64,000 nucleotides of DNA, from assembly GCA_000934385.1 (NCBI GenBank), contig KN880441.1, forward strand, positions 62,001 through 126,000. Direction: 5' to 3'. This document shows, in pieces, positions 1 to 10,153 of this stretch. The position numbers were made by a program, and so were the translations under genes. Below the pieces are notes generated by a model, which saw only the letters and a program-made list of their open reading frames with translations, ran no database searches and was not told the DNA's origin. Every line of letters begins with the position of its first letter. Position 1 is the first letter of the stretch. Source of the DNA: Cylindrobasidium torrendii FP15055 ss-10 (lineage: Eukaryota; Basidiomycota; Agaricomycetes; Agaricales; Physalacriaceae).

Positions 1-236
1 CAAAATACGCGTCGCGCGCCTGGTGCAAACCAAAAGTCAAAGAAAGCGTCTTGACAAGACCGGACAAGACAGCAAAGGCAAAACGCGCCGCGCCGTCCCG
101 ATCATTGATCCGACGTCGCGTGGCACCCAGCCTCAGCCTTCAGGAAGCTGCCAGCCTGCCATCCAAGAAAGAATGACATGAAAAAATCCTCAGAGCTACG
201 AATTCAGAAAATCTTTGAGGTTACAGCATGGGTACA

Positions 237-329
237 GCCCGTTTAGCTCAGTGGTAGAGCGCGCCACTCGTATGCTGTGATGGGTATGCTGTGATGGTGA
301 GGTCGGTTGTTCAATCCAGCCAATGGGCA
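237..329 (+). tRNA. tRNA-Thr (CGT) with 21-nt intron
   Basis: The cloverleaf is complete: a 7-bp acceptor stem (GCCCGTT with AATGGGC), D-stem GCTC/GAGC, and T-arm GGTTG-loop-CAGCC. The anticodon loop is CTCGTAA, giving anticodon CGT for threonine. A 21-nt insert at about 273-293 lies between positions 37 and 38, the standard site of nuclear tRNA introns. The insert is part of a perfect 14-bp tandem duplication (270-283 and 284-297). The mature sequence is identical to the intronless tRNA-Thr at 54466-54537. Confidence 0.9.
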
Positions 330-484
330 GTGAATTTGTTGCCACGTAGTTTTTAACGAGATCAGCTTGGAATTTTGATTTTTTGATCTTTGCCTTACGC
401 CGTACGGAGAGACTCTGATGAAATGGAGAGAACTAGAGTCTGCGGAGAGACTCCGTTGTCCAGGGATCTCGCCTTGCCGCTCGT

Positions 485-1228
485 GAGCCTTGAAATGCTT
501 TAGGGTGGCGGACCTAACCCCCAAAACATGGGTACCGAGCATAAGTACCGGTACTGTACCGTACCGTACCATGTACTGTACACCCCCGCCAGAAGGGTAG
601 GTACAGTACCTATCACATGATGCGTTCACGTGACCGTATCACGTGCGGGCTTCGGATCACGGCGCGAGGCGGGCGGCGGGATGATCGGCGGGCACTCAAC
701 GACGTTCGGGGGAGTGGCATGGCTCTCATTGGGGTTCCCAAGGGCTATAACTCTGGCAAGTGGCTAAAAGGTGCTATTGAAGACCTTTTGAAGCAATTTC
801 AAAGTCATTGGGCCAATGTGAGGCTGCTCCAAAAGGTGTCTAAACCCAGAGCCATTGTGAGGCCAAATCCTGCAATTATGGGGCCCATCAGCGTTGAATC
901 GTGTCATATTAGACCTTAGCTAGTGTAATATGCACGCAGATGCAGAAAAAACGGGCAAATAGCCCGAAAAACAAGCAAAACGCGGGGTGTGGCGCAGGTC
1001 ACATGTTCCAATCACGTGCCGGTACAGTACGGTACAGTACGGTACGGTACACCCCCCTAAATCGGGCATAGGTACGGTACCGGTACTGTACCCCCCGGGG
1101 AGCATAGGTCCGCCACCCTACGGTACAGTACGGTACGGTACACCCCCCTAAATCGGGCATAGGTACGGTACCGGTACTGTACCCCCCGGGGAGCATAGGT
1201 CCGCCACCCTAAACTGAGCACTTCAAGA
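485..1228. mobile_element. MITE-like element with terminal inverted repeats
   Basis: The 18-nt sequence at 499-516 is the exact reverse complement of TAGGTCCGCCACCCTAAA at 1196-1213. The similarity continues outward imperfectly (a GCAYTTCAAG block on both sides) and inward through GTAC-rich palindromic arms and CACGTGA/TCACATG blocks. The interior, about 600-1000, has no credible protein. This looks like a short non-autonomous DNA element, or a foldback element. The exact ends and any target-site duplication could not be fixed. Confidence 0.55.
1030..1211. repeat. Perfect or near-perfect 91-bp tandem duplication, GTAC-rich
   Basis: A 91-bp unit (1030-1120) is followed by a second copy (1121-1211). 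Each contains a GGTAC/AGTAC pentamer array, a CCCCCCTAAATCGGGC block, a KpnI-type palindrome cluster and the right terminal repeat of the surrounding element. A shorter relative of the array lies in opposite orientation at about 529-580. Confidence 0.9.
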
Positions 1229-1317
1229 GCAAAACTGATTACTTCAAGAGCAAAATATTCCAGTCTCCTTAAAACATTTCATCCTGCTTAAAACATTTCT
1301 GTCTGCTGGTCCATCCA

Positions 1318-1388
1318 TGCATTAAGAGGGAATCGAACCCCCGGCGGGTCGATGGCAACGACCCAGGTTACCACTACCCCATTAATGC
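1318..1388 (-). tRNA. tRNA-Gly (GCC)
   Basis: On the minus strand the acceptor stem is GCATTAA with TTAATGC. The anticodon arm GGTCG-TTGCCAT-CGACC gives anticodon GCC (glycine). The T-arm is GGGGG-TTCGATT-CCCTC with a normal TTCGATT loop, and the discriminator is A. The gene has no intron. Confidence 0.9.
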
Positions 1389-1460
1389 CTGTGCATTCAT
1401 GCTCACAGTCTACTTCGTTTTCTCTCATGCCCCCAGTCTATTTTGGTTGCTTTCAAGCCT

Positions 1461-1540
1461 GTCCATGCGCCTTTGTCGCCTTGTCCATGCGCCTTTGTCG
1501 CCTTGTCCATGCGCCTTGTCGCCTTGTCCATGCGCCTTTG
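1461..1540. repeat. 22-bp minisatellite, about 4 copies
   Basis: GTCCATGCGCC units start at 1461, 1483, 1505 and 1526, with a period of 22 bp (one unit is 21). It lies in intergenic DNA between tRNA-Gly and the prenyltransferase gene. Open frames across it are repeat artefacts. Confidence 0.9.
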
Positions 1541-1592
1541 TATGTCCTCGTGCCTAGGAAATTCCGGCCTGGGAAGGATGAGAAGTCTTCGC

Positions 1593-1652
1593 ATGAGCCT
1601 GGGAGTGCATGTGAGCCTGGGAGTGCATGCAGGGTTGGGAGTGCATACAGGG
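1593..1652. repeat. 18-bp minisatellite, 3 copies
   Basis: GAGCCTGGGAGTGCATG-type units repeat three times with drift in the third. A CCA/CTA triplet-rich tract follows at about 1730-1771. The rest of 1653-1983 holds no recognisable gene and is likely promoter and 5' UTR of the next gene. Confidence 0.85.
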
Positions 1653-1983
1653 TGAGGGGGTGGGGAGGAGATGATCGAGATCGCGTTTAACCCCCATCCC
1701 GGATCCATCATTGCGGGACGCGTCTCGTACCACCATCACTACCACCACCCACTACCACTACCATCACCACCTCGATTAAAGACAGGGGATTGGACTGGAT
1801 ACATAGGGAGAGAGCGGCACGCGGATTGGCTGCTTGTAGCCTGCACACTGGATTACAGGGTACACGACAAGGCGCGCAATACTTAGGCATTCCTTCCAAC
1901 ACCAAACCACAGTGAATACCGAACACTGCGGAAGCACATCACCTACGACGAACACCCACCTCTCCATCTCTATCACGGACACC

Positions 1984-4900
1984 ATGCCCACGAACCCAAA
2001 CCCAAATACAACCACGAACCCAACGCAAGAGGAAGAAGACACTGCGCCGCTCCCGACGCAAGAAGAAGAAGACACCGCACCGCTCCCACGCACACTAGAC
2101 GTCGCACACGCGAAACGATGCGCCATTGGGGGGCTTCCGGGGAGTCAGGTGTGTTTTCTGCTCCCATTCCTTCTACCCTTTCTACATGCCGAGGCTTCTT
2201 TGCATTGGATTCTGTGTATCGACTATGCATCGGCTTGAGTGTATCGGCTTTGCTCATACCGAGCTTAGTATTTACGTTGAGCCTGGCGCCTTCGTTTCGT
2301 ATATGCCGAGCCTTGTACATACCCTTCTTTCGCACCTTCCGTCCTTGCTTCGCAGACAGATTCATTTAGGTATCGAGCAAGACTAGTCCTACTCCCCTCC
2401 CTCGTTATCACTTACATACCTATCTTTATAAACCATGCACACCTCACCTTGACCTTCACATACTATGCAGTAGTATTTACGTGCCATGCTGTAGTATTTG
2501 CATGCCCGCCCTCACACATGCCATCTCCCTTTGCATATTGCACCCCCCGTTCTCTTCTGCATATTGCATAGACCGCTAGCTAACACACCCGCAGGTCGAA
2601 GCAGACGCAAGCCGTCTCGCGCTCGTGTTCTACTGCGCGGGTGTGCTTGAGCTTGTTGGGGTTCCCGCTCCTCCTGCCGCTTCTACTACACTCTCAACAT
2701 TTGGAGGAGATGCACCGAGTGCACCTGAACCTTTGAAGACCGGGCCGGCAGAAACATCAGAGAAGTCCCAAACAGAACATGAAGCACAGACGGCCAATAC
2801 CGCAGAGAAAGAAGCAGAAACGCCACCCTTCGACGCCTCACAGCTCCCTCTGCGTGCGCCAGAGGCGGAGGAGTGGCGTGCGTGGGTGTGGGAGCAGCAG
2901 GTGCATAGCGGAGGTTCGTCTCGTCTCGTTTTCTCTCCCTGCTCTATCCCTCGGTTTTGGCTTCTCTTGGCTATTGTATTTCTCGGAATTGGTTTCTCTT
3001 GGAATTGTCGTTCTTGGTCGTCGCGCGTTTGATACGAGGAAGACCGGATATGGACAAGGAATGCTGATGCTCACACGGTTCACAGGATTCCGTGCAGGCC
3101 CACACGCGCGGACCTCCTCCTCCTCCTCTTCCTCCCCTTCCCCTTTACCGCACGCACAAGCGTCGAGCGCGCAGAACAAAGCACAAGCGTCGAGCGCACA
3201 AAACAAAGCACAAGCGTCGAGCGTACAAAACAAAGCAAAGACGGAAGAGTATGGCACAGGGCATATGGTGATGACCTACACCGCTCTCCTCACGCTCGGT
3301 GCGCTCCGGGACGACTTTCGCTTGCTGGACAGGGAGAAGCTGAAGGTGTTTTTGGGGAGGTGTCAGACGGGGGAGGGGAGGTGCGTTCTTGCTTTCCTTT
3401 CTGTGATGTGGTGCGGGGTGGGGTGTTTTGCTGCGGTGCGATACTGCGATGCGCTGTCCTGTGATGCTTTGTCTTTTGCATTGTATGATGCTCTATGATC
3501 TTTCTATTTATCTTCTGATTTATTCCATGCGGCTCTTCAAATCGCGAGACTGATACACCTGTTCTATAGCTTCGCGACGACGCCGGTACGACGCGTTCCG
3601 GATGAAGGTATGTCTCTTCCCTCTCCCTCCCTCGCCTGCCTCCTGCTAAGACTGACTGCCTCACAGCACACCCCATCCACCACGGACCCTCTCCTCCGCG
3701 CAAGACGACGTACGGCGGGGCGTGGTGTGTGCCCTCGTCCTCCGTCCCATCGTCCTTCCACGAACAGCGCGGCGCGTCCTTCCGCGAAAAGGGCGGCGCC
3801 TCCTCCCTCGAAGAAGATGGCGCGTCCTTCCGCGAAGATGGCAGCGCGTTCTATGACTTTATCGGCGAGACGGATCTGCGGACGGTGTACTGCGCCTTTG
3901 CGGTGTGTGCGATGCTGGATGATTGGAGCGCGATTGATGTGGGGCGTGCGGTGGGGTTTGTGAGGAGGTGCGTTTGGTTTTGCTTTGTTCGTTTCTCTGT
4001 TGCTGTTGCGTTTGGTGCTCTTGGTGCCTTTGGTACTGTCTCGTTTGTTTCTCGGTTTTTCTCACTTGATATGGGAAATATTCCTTCCGCTCTTGCCATT
4101 GATTTTACCTTGACATGTGCTTACTCGAGACTTGGTAGATGTCGCACATACGAAGGCGGATACGCCCAAACGCCAGGCGGAGAGGCGCATGGAGGGTTGA
4201 CCTATGTTGCGTTGGCTGCGCTGAGGCTAGCTGGAGGTGCGTTTCTCTCCCCCACCCCCCTCTCCCCAGCCTTCCGCGCATCATGCTCACCCACCACACC
4301 CCTACAGAAAGCAGCCTCCCAGCACGCTCCTCGGAGGAAGAGGAGCGATCCTGGAACGGATGGGGTCTCACCCCGCGCGAGAGGAAAGCGACGGTGCGGT
4401 TCTTGACGTCGTTGCAGGATGGTTCGTTCTTCTTCTTTCTCCGCGTCCTTCGTGCACACTTAGCTCTTCCTTCGTGCCCGTTCTGCTCCTTCGTGCCCGC
4501 TCCCTCCTTTCTTCGCCCGCTCCGCTCTTCCCTTCCGCGCGCTAACGACCTCTCAACCTCTCAGGCATCTCCGGCGGCTTCGCGGGGCGCACAGGAAAAG
4601 AAGCAGACGCGTGCTACGCCTTCTGGGTTCTCGGCGCGCTTGGTGTTCTTTCTCCCTCCTCCCCTCCTCCTCCTTCCGCACCAGGGAAAGACGCATCTTC
4701 CTCACCACAAGAACACCAAGACCCAGCTACGACCCTAATCTCCGCCCCCGCCCTCCGCACCTTCCTCCGCGCATGCGCCTTCACCTACGGCGGCCTCGGC
4801 AAGGCGCCAGGCGAGAGACCAGACCCGTATCATACGTATCTTGGGTTGGCTAGTGATGGTGCGTTTCTCTTTTCTTCTTGTTCTTTCTATCTTCTCTGTT

Positions 4901-5200
4901 GGCGATGCGATGCGGTGTTGAAGGCTGCTGCGGGGCGTTGAAGGCTTTGTTGCTTTGGGTTGTGTTGCTTGCTTTTGCCTGCTTTATGTTCTTGCTCTTT
5001 CTTGGAGCTGTTCGGTTTCCTTACACGCGTCTCGCTTAATTCCCATTCCCTCCCCTTCTCTCGTGTGCCGTGTATCACAGCTTGCTAACCCCTCCCTTTT
5101 CTATGCAGCGATAACCCGAGACGTGCTGGACCCGGTGTTGAATGCGACGTGGCCGACGGCGGCGTGGGTTAGGAAGTGGGTCCCGGGGAAGTCTCAGTAG
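1984..5200 (+). CDS. Geranylgeranyltransferase type I beta subunit
   Basis: This is the catalytic beta subunit of the cytosolic enzyme that attaches geranylgeranyl to CaaX proteins such as Rho/Rac and Cdc42, acting with the alpha subunit shared with farnesyltransferase. The exons are 1984-2148, 2595-2913, 3086-3380, 3570-3607, 3667-3967, 4139-4236, 4308-4421, 4565-4858 and 5109-5200. They sum to 1716 nt (571 aa) with all phases consistent. Family signatures in order are GHMVMTYTAL, DLRTVYCAFAVC, YEGGYAQTPGGEAHGGLTY, then EADACYAFWV, and near the end PYHTYLGLA. The Asp and Cys of EADAC and the His of YHTY match the zinc-binding D, C and H of prenyltransferase beta subunits. The length exceeds that of the human protein (about 377 aa) because of low-complexity Ser/Pro/Glu/Ala inserts, including a repeated QASSAQNKA stretch. 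The start is the first in-frame ATG, in ACCATG context. The first intron is unusually long (446 nt). An orthologue of yeast CDC43 / human PGGT1B. Confidence 0.93.
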
Positions 5201-6121
5201 CAGCTGGAGATTTCTAGAGCAAATCAAATTGAAATGTTGAGATGAACAAGACAGGGAAAGATGTAGAGCGTGTAGAGATCTGCGAGCTAGGGAGAGATAT
5301 ACAAGACAGGGAGAGATGTACGAGCCAGAAAGAGATGTGCGAGCCACAAATCAAGGACATATGAAGCGCGCGTCGAGTTGAGAAAAAGGCCAGGGCGTTT
5401 GCCGGTCCGAGGCAAGCTCACCGTGTCATGTCCGAGTCATAGCTAACAACGGCATTGTCGAACGAGGAATAGCAGAAGACTCAAAACACAAAGGCGGATT
5501 GAATGCGAGCGAGGGCCCATCGTGAGATTGATGGAATAATGCCACTGATACTACACAGTCATACTGACTGTTGACATATAATAATACACTCCCACTGAGA
5601 TACATGCGCTCTCGCCGAGCTATTCACCCTCGCTGAGATATACACATAGTCTCTCGCTGAGCTATTCACTCTCACATTCTGATTGAACTAGTATTCACCA
5701 CACTAGCACCTCGACTGTCCAGGCAAACAAACGGCCAGGGACGCATGAAATACAGTACATAACAGGGACGGGGGGTCCAGCTTGAGCTTTGGTGAATCGG
5801 ACGCGACTCACCCAGATGGACTCTCAACTCACCAACTTGCAAGATTAACTTATACGCGGCGTGGATTCACCAGATCAGCTCTCGACTCACCACTTGCAAG
5901 ATTAACCTATGTGGGTGTAGGGGTGTCGGACTGTCGGGACTCAGGACTCAAAAATCAAAAAGTCCAACCACGACACGACAATGTCTAGTCAAACATAAAT
6001 ACCATCAAAAAGAAAAACTTCGTCGGATAACTACAATGTACATCAAAAAGAGAAAAAAAAACTTCGTCCTTCGAGGACTTCGACAACATTCAAAAAGGAG
6101 CTCAACAGCTTGAAGAAACTA
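5201..6121. other. Intergenic, short degenerate repeats
   Basis: No gene is recognised. The stretch holds loose repeats: GGGAGAGATGTACGAGCC-like units at about 5290-5345, CTCGCTGAGCTATTCAC-like units at about 5597-5680, and a duplicated ACTTGCAAGATTAACYTATRYG segment at about 5832-5916. A run CAAAAAGG near 6091-6098 is the likely Pol III terminator of the downstream minus-strand tRNA. Confidence 0.6.
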
Positions 6122-6206
6122 TGCCCATTGGCTGGATTGAACAACCGACCTCACCATTTGCTTTCTGTCATACAAGTGGCGCGCTCTACCACTGAGCTAA
6201 ACGGGC
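6122..6206 (-). tRNA. tRNA-Thr (TGT) with 13-nt intron
   Basis: The reverse-complement sequence matches the tRNA-Thr(CGT) genes at 237 and 54466 at every mature position except the wobble base (CTTGTAA loop, anticodon TGT). The insert at 6158-6170 (13 nt on the minus strand) sits between positions 37 and 38. A T-run follows 3' on the minus strand. Confidence 0.92.
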
Positions 6207-6422
6207 TTATCGCATCTGTCATTCAAGTAGTCTCACTGGTCACGTGGAAAACTCCCACTGCCGAGGGCAAGAAGGAGGCAGTCTCGTGGGCAAGAAGGCA
6301 GAACGCAATCCTCTTCGCAGTGCCCGCCTCTTTGGTGCGTCATACCAGAGTATGTAACAATAACAACAATTGTCAATAATAAAACAACGGTATGATAAGA
6401 ACTTGTTGATTCTACGGATTGA

Positions 6423-6650
6423 AAGCCCGCTGACAGTGATCAATTTTCAGGCGGGCCTCTCCACTTCACATGGTACATGCCCACCACCGGACAACCACCA
6501 CTACCTGAGCCTTGTGCTTGAACTCCAGTATGCACGGATAAGTATTCGTGGGTACCGGGTGTGTTTGCGGGGCAGCTGCCGTATGATGAGATGTTTGTGG
6601 CGAAGAGCGTGTATGATGGGATTGTGGATGGGCTCCGGGTTCAGACCTAA
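6423..6650 (+). pseudogene. 3' remnant of an unidentified protein gene, in-frame stop
   Basis: One reading frame (codons starting at 6423) reads as plausible protein from KPADSDQF and GPLHFTWYMP through [14 protein letters not shown] to a TAA at 6648-6650. It is interrupted by an in-frame TGA at 6516-6518. A polypyrimidine-AG just upstream, at 6443-6450, could be an old 3' splice site. No complete 5' part is seen; a tRNA lies immediately upstream. I do not recognise the family. The alternative is a real last exon using a very short or non-canonical intron around the TGA. Confidence 0.4.
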
Positions 6651-7077
6651 AGGCAGGGGCGATGGGTGTGGGGCGGGAAGTGAAGACTGAAAATGAAAAT
6701 GAATTATGATGAATGGTATGTACCAGTTCGATGATTAGAGGTTATGCGACAGATTTATGTATAACGCGATAGGTTGTTCAGGTGTGGGTTCGATCACTGG
6801 ACAATGGACGCGTTCGGTTCAAACTCTCTGTATGGAAACTTAAGTAAGTAGTCTAGTTGACACACAGCATTATAAATAGGACGAAAACTCAAATTTTGCG
6901 GCGTGCCGTTCAGCTTGGATAATAAAATTCCATACAATGTGTTTTTCTTTAATGTAGAGCATACAGAATATACCTGTTACACATTACAGTAAACAAGAGC
7001 TCGCATCATGAACTCTAAATTTTGCATCACAAACTCTAAGTATCCAGATTCCAGAGCAGCAATGCTATGCAGGGATA
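6651..7077. other. Intergenic, no recognisable gene
   Basis: AT-richer stretch with no coding signal. It contains the 3' flank of the minus-strand transcription factor. If the TF's terminal short exon is modelled differently, its reading frame could extend to about 6977. Confidence 0.5.
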
Positions 7078-8148
7078 TCAGCCAAGGCCTGTACCAATGA
7101 GATCCGAGCAGTATCTTAATTGAATCTTGAATCAGTACCCTGCAAGAAATCCATTTAGCGTACTTACTTATAGCTCGACACATCGGGGCTAGCATCCTCA
7201 TTTGCTCCAATGCATCCTCAACCAGCCCACGCAACTCATTCTCCGCATCCGTACGTACCACCAAGTCCGTTCGTTGCCTATGCATCTGCGAAAGCGCCTC
7301 GAGAAGGACTCCGCCGCCCAGGCTCCATACGTACTATATCGCAGGAGGAGGTGAGGAAGGGAAGTCAGTAGGAGTGTGTCGACCTAACTGCAGAAAGGCG
7401 AATTAATGCGCACCCCCATGAACGGATTGATGAACTTCGTCATCGCGCCCAACTTGGATGTAGACACCATCCTGAACATCGTCTGGGCTGCGGTGAACGC
7501 CACCCTGTTCCTTCCCTCCCCTCCATCACTTCCCCGTCCGAGTCTTCCCTCGCCTGCCCCGAGTCTCCCTTTTCCGCCCCAATCTCGGTTAAGACGGATG
7601 CTCGCAGCATACGCAAGGCTATGCGCAACAAACAAGCGGCGTAGGTTTTCTGGCGTGCGGTCCGGCAGAGGGAGCTTTGTCGGTGGGAAAAGGCTCCTGT
7701 GTAAGTCGTCGAGGGAGGTGTTCAAGTTCATGTTGTCTAAGAAACCTCGGTCATCTGAATCACGGCATTGGAGACTCGGAGGGCGGCTCACGATTCCCTA
7801 TGCTGGCGCTACACTGCTCTAATACCTTCGCCGCCTTCAGCAACAGTGCTTTCGTCGAAGGCGCCTCCGCTTGCTTCCCAGAGTTCCGAGTCCTCCTCCT
7901 CGCTCGAGTAGCAGAAGAACCAAACTTCGTTGAAGAAAAATGGAATGTACGAGGACCAAGAATTCTGTGAGTAATACTCAAAAAAAGGTTATGATTATGT
8001 GCCAGCGTACGTTAATTTCCTCAAGCCCATCGTCCTCATCCTCTCCCCCAAGCTCATCCCCTTCAATGGCAAGCTCACCATCACGTAACGGAGAAGTACC
8101 CAGAACCACAGCCCACAAGTGTTCGGCAATCGTCACGGTCCTCCAGCA

Positions 8149-8181
<33 letters not shown>

Positions 8182-9130
8182 CTCCGAGTCCCCTCCTACC
8201 ACCGTGCAAAGAAGGCCACCCCGCCTAGCGCTCACAAGAAGCGAAACCGCATGCGAGACATGATAGTACCCTTCCCTAACACGCTCGAACGCTAGATGGT
8301 AATACGCAAGCAGGACGTGTGTTTGGATCGTCTGTAGTACAATGTGCTTACTAGTACCACCGTCGCCTCTACTGCCTCTGGTACCAGTACTGGTTTGGTG
8401 TTCGAGGATACTCGTACCGACTTGGGTCGAAGCACGAGAAAGCAGGATCTTCTGCTCCCCCAGGATAGGAGATCCAGAGAAATGCCCTCCCCAGAGGTAT
8501 ACAGCGGATACAAGCGCTGGTGTCGTCTGAATCCTTGAGGTGTTGGATACAGCCTCCCGAAACCTTTGAACGTTAAGGAAGAACCCGACTTCGCTTGCGA
8601 AACACAGGAAGCTTTCAATCCTACAACCTCGCAAGTCAGCGCACAGGCCTAATCTCCAATCCAATCCGGCATGGTAGAGAAATAGTAGTATGATAGAGAA
8701 ATAGCAGTACGTATGTAAGTGACATGGACGCACAATTCAACTTTCCTGGACAACGCAGGAATCTCCTCCTCCTCCTCGCTAATGCTAACCGCAACTTGCT
8801 CCTCGTACGCATACGGCTGATGCAACGCAACGGGACCAAGCTGGCTCTCCAGCGCACGGATGCGTCCTTCCACGAAGGCAATGCGGTCCTCGAGGTCCGT
8901 GATCCTGCTTGCCTGGTGCAAGTCGGTGTACTGGCACTCGACGGTGCGCTGAGCCCGGGTGCAGGGACCACAGACGGGGCGTATGCCGTCGCAGCGCTAC
9001 AAACACCACGATATCAGCGAGTGTGGGCCGCTGGGCAGAGAGAAAGACAAAGACCGACCATTTTCCTCTGGCGACAGCTTAAACATGCTGATCCTTTGGG
9101 CAAGATCCCTCCCGGCGGCGAAGATGGCAT
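7078..9130 (-). CDS. Zn(II)2Cys6 fungal transcription factor
   Basis: A nuclear DNA-binding regulator. The N-terminus holds the binuclear zinc cluster: CLSC, six residues to C, six to C, two to C, then eight to C, with the basic RQRKMR segment. The first intron (8997-9058) falls inside the cluster. A short coiled-coil linker follows (DLEDRIAFVEGRIRALE). The middle homology region of fungal regulators comes next, recognisable from FLCFASEVGFFLN, NAVYLWG-like SAVYLWGGHF, HVLLAYYHLA and FVAHSLAYAASI. My model is 9130-9059, 8996-8711, 8648-8011, 7924-7792, 7736-7414, 7333-7168 and 7088-7078, giving 542 aa with all phases consistent. The exon 3/4 junction, exon 4/5 junction and last 11-nt exon are the least certain. 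A 12-Glu run from GAG repeats interrupts the middle domain. The target genes are unknown. Confidence 0.82.
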
Positions 9131-9132
9131 CC

Positions 9133-9200
9133 CGTGCTATGTTAAGTCTCGTGCTATGTTGAGTCTCGTGCTATGTTAAGTCTCGTGCTATGTTAAGTCT
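9133..9200. repeat. 17-bp tandem repeat, 4 copies
   Basis: CGTGCTATGTTAAGTCT repeats at 9133, 9150, 9167 and 9184, with one A-to-G change in copy 2. It begins two bases upstream of the start codon of the minus-strand Zn2Cys6 gene, so it would form its 5' leader. Confidence 0.93.
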
Positions 9201-10153
9201 CAAGTCTGTGTAGGTTAGTACTGTAGTAAGCAATGAGGCGGTGAGGCGCTTTCTCCTTTCCCACCAAAAAGAGGGCTTATATACGACTCCGAAATATCGA
9301 TATCATTCTGTACGGGTACCCACACACACCGGAAGAAAGAAGGAAGAAATTCCACGGTGGAATAAGGATGTTGGTCAGAAACCGTTTGGTGGCTGACGGA
9401 AAACATGTAAGTCAAAGGCCCTCGAGGCTCACGCTGATGGAAGAGGGTCGGCGCCGATCCCGCTGAGGTCGTCCATGACAGGGTATCTTGCTGCATTCCT
9501 AGCATACGACATCTACCCACGGACAGGGAGATAGTCTATCACTATGTGTGTAGCGCCTTATTTGTATAGTAGTACGTCGACCTTGCCGTTCACCCAAGCT
9601 TACCGAGTCGGAGTCGGATGTGGCATGACAAGACTAAAGTCCCGCTAGAAACCTAAGCGACGCGTCAACGGGCTGGCGTAAGGATGAAGCAGCTGAGAAG
9701 CATGGGATATGGATGAAAGAAGACCAAGGTTAAGTTCAAACCGGGCTGACGATCCATCATCAAAATCGAATTACTTAAGTTTGCCCACGATCACGTGTGG
9801 GTCTCCCCGGTGCGCGTGAAGGTTTGAACTGAAGCAGGGCACGAATCCGAAATCGGTAGGTAGTATGTAGCTTTCAAGGACAGCACTACAGAGGAGGGGT
9901 ATATGCTTATTGTGTTAGTGTTCCAGAATGAACTCCTTAACATCGAATGCGCTGAGCGCTCTCCTACCGCTGCAGTGTCCGAATACTACATAGGCTCATA
10001 GAAAGTCATGAAATTTCTCATAAAACAATACAAAGAGGCGTAAGCAACAACAACAAAAATGTCCAACAAGTCCGTGAGCAATACCAAACGCGAGATATGT
10101 ACTGTATGTACATGAGGTCCAGTCTTGAAGTTCAAGAAATCGTTAATAGTCGT
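9201..10153. other. Intergenic, no recognisable gene
   Basis: Scattered short frames on both strands show no family resemblance or splice-consistent exons. It probably holds the promoter of the transcription factor and the 3' UTR of the GPI-type protein gene. Confidence 0.5.

Noticed and set aside
920..1196. Two nearly identical short frames on the minus strand
   Set aside because: Translations of the 91-bp tandem duplication, not genes.
1352..1711. Long frames on both strands
   Set aside because: Produced by the 22-bp and 18-bp minisatellites, which remain open in several frames.
9133..9200. Regular repeats as a possible CRISPR array
   Set aside because: The units are directly tandem with no spacers, and the genome is fungal.
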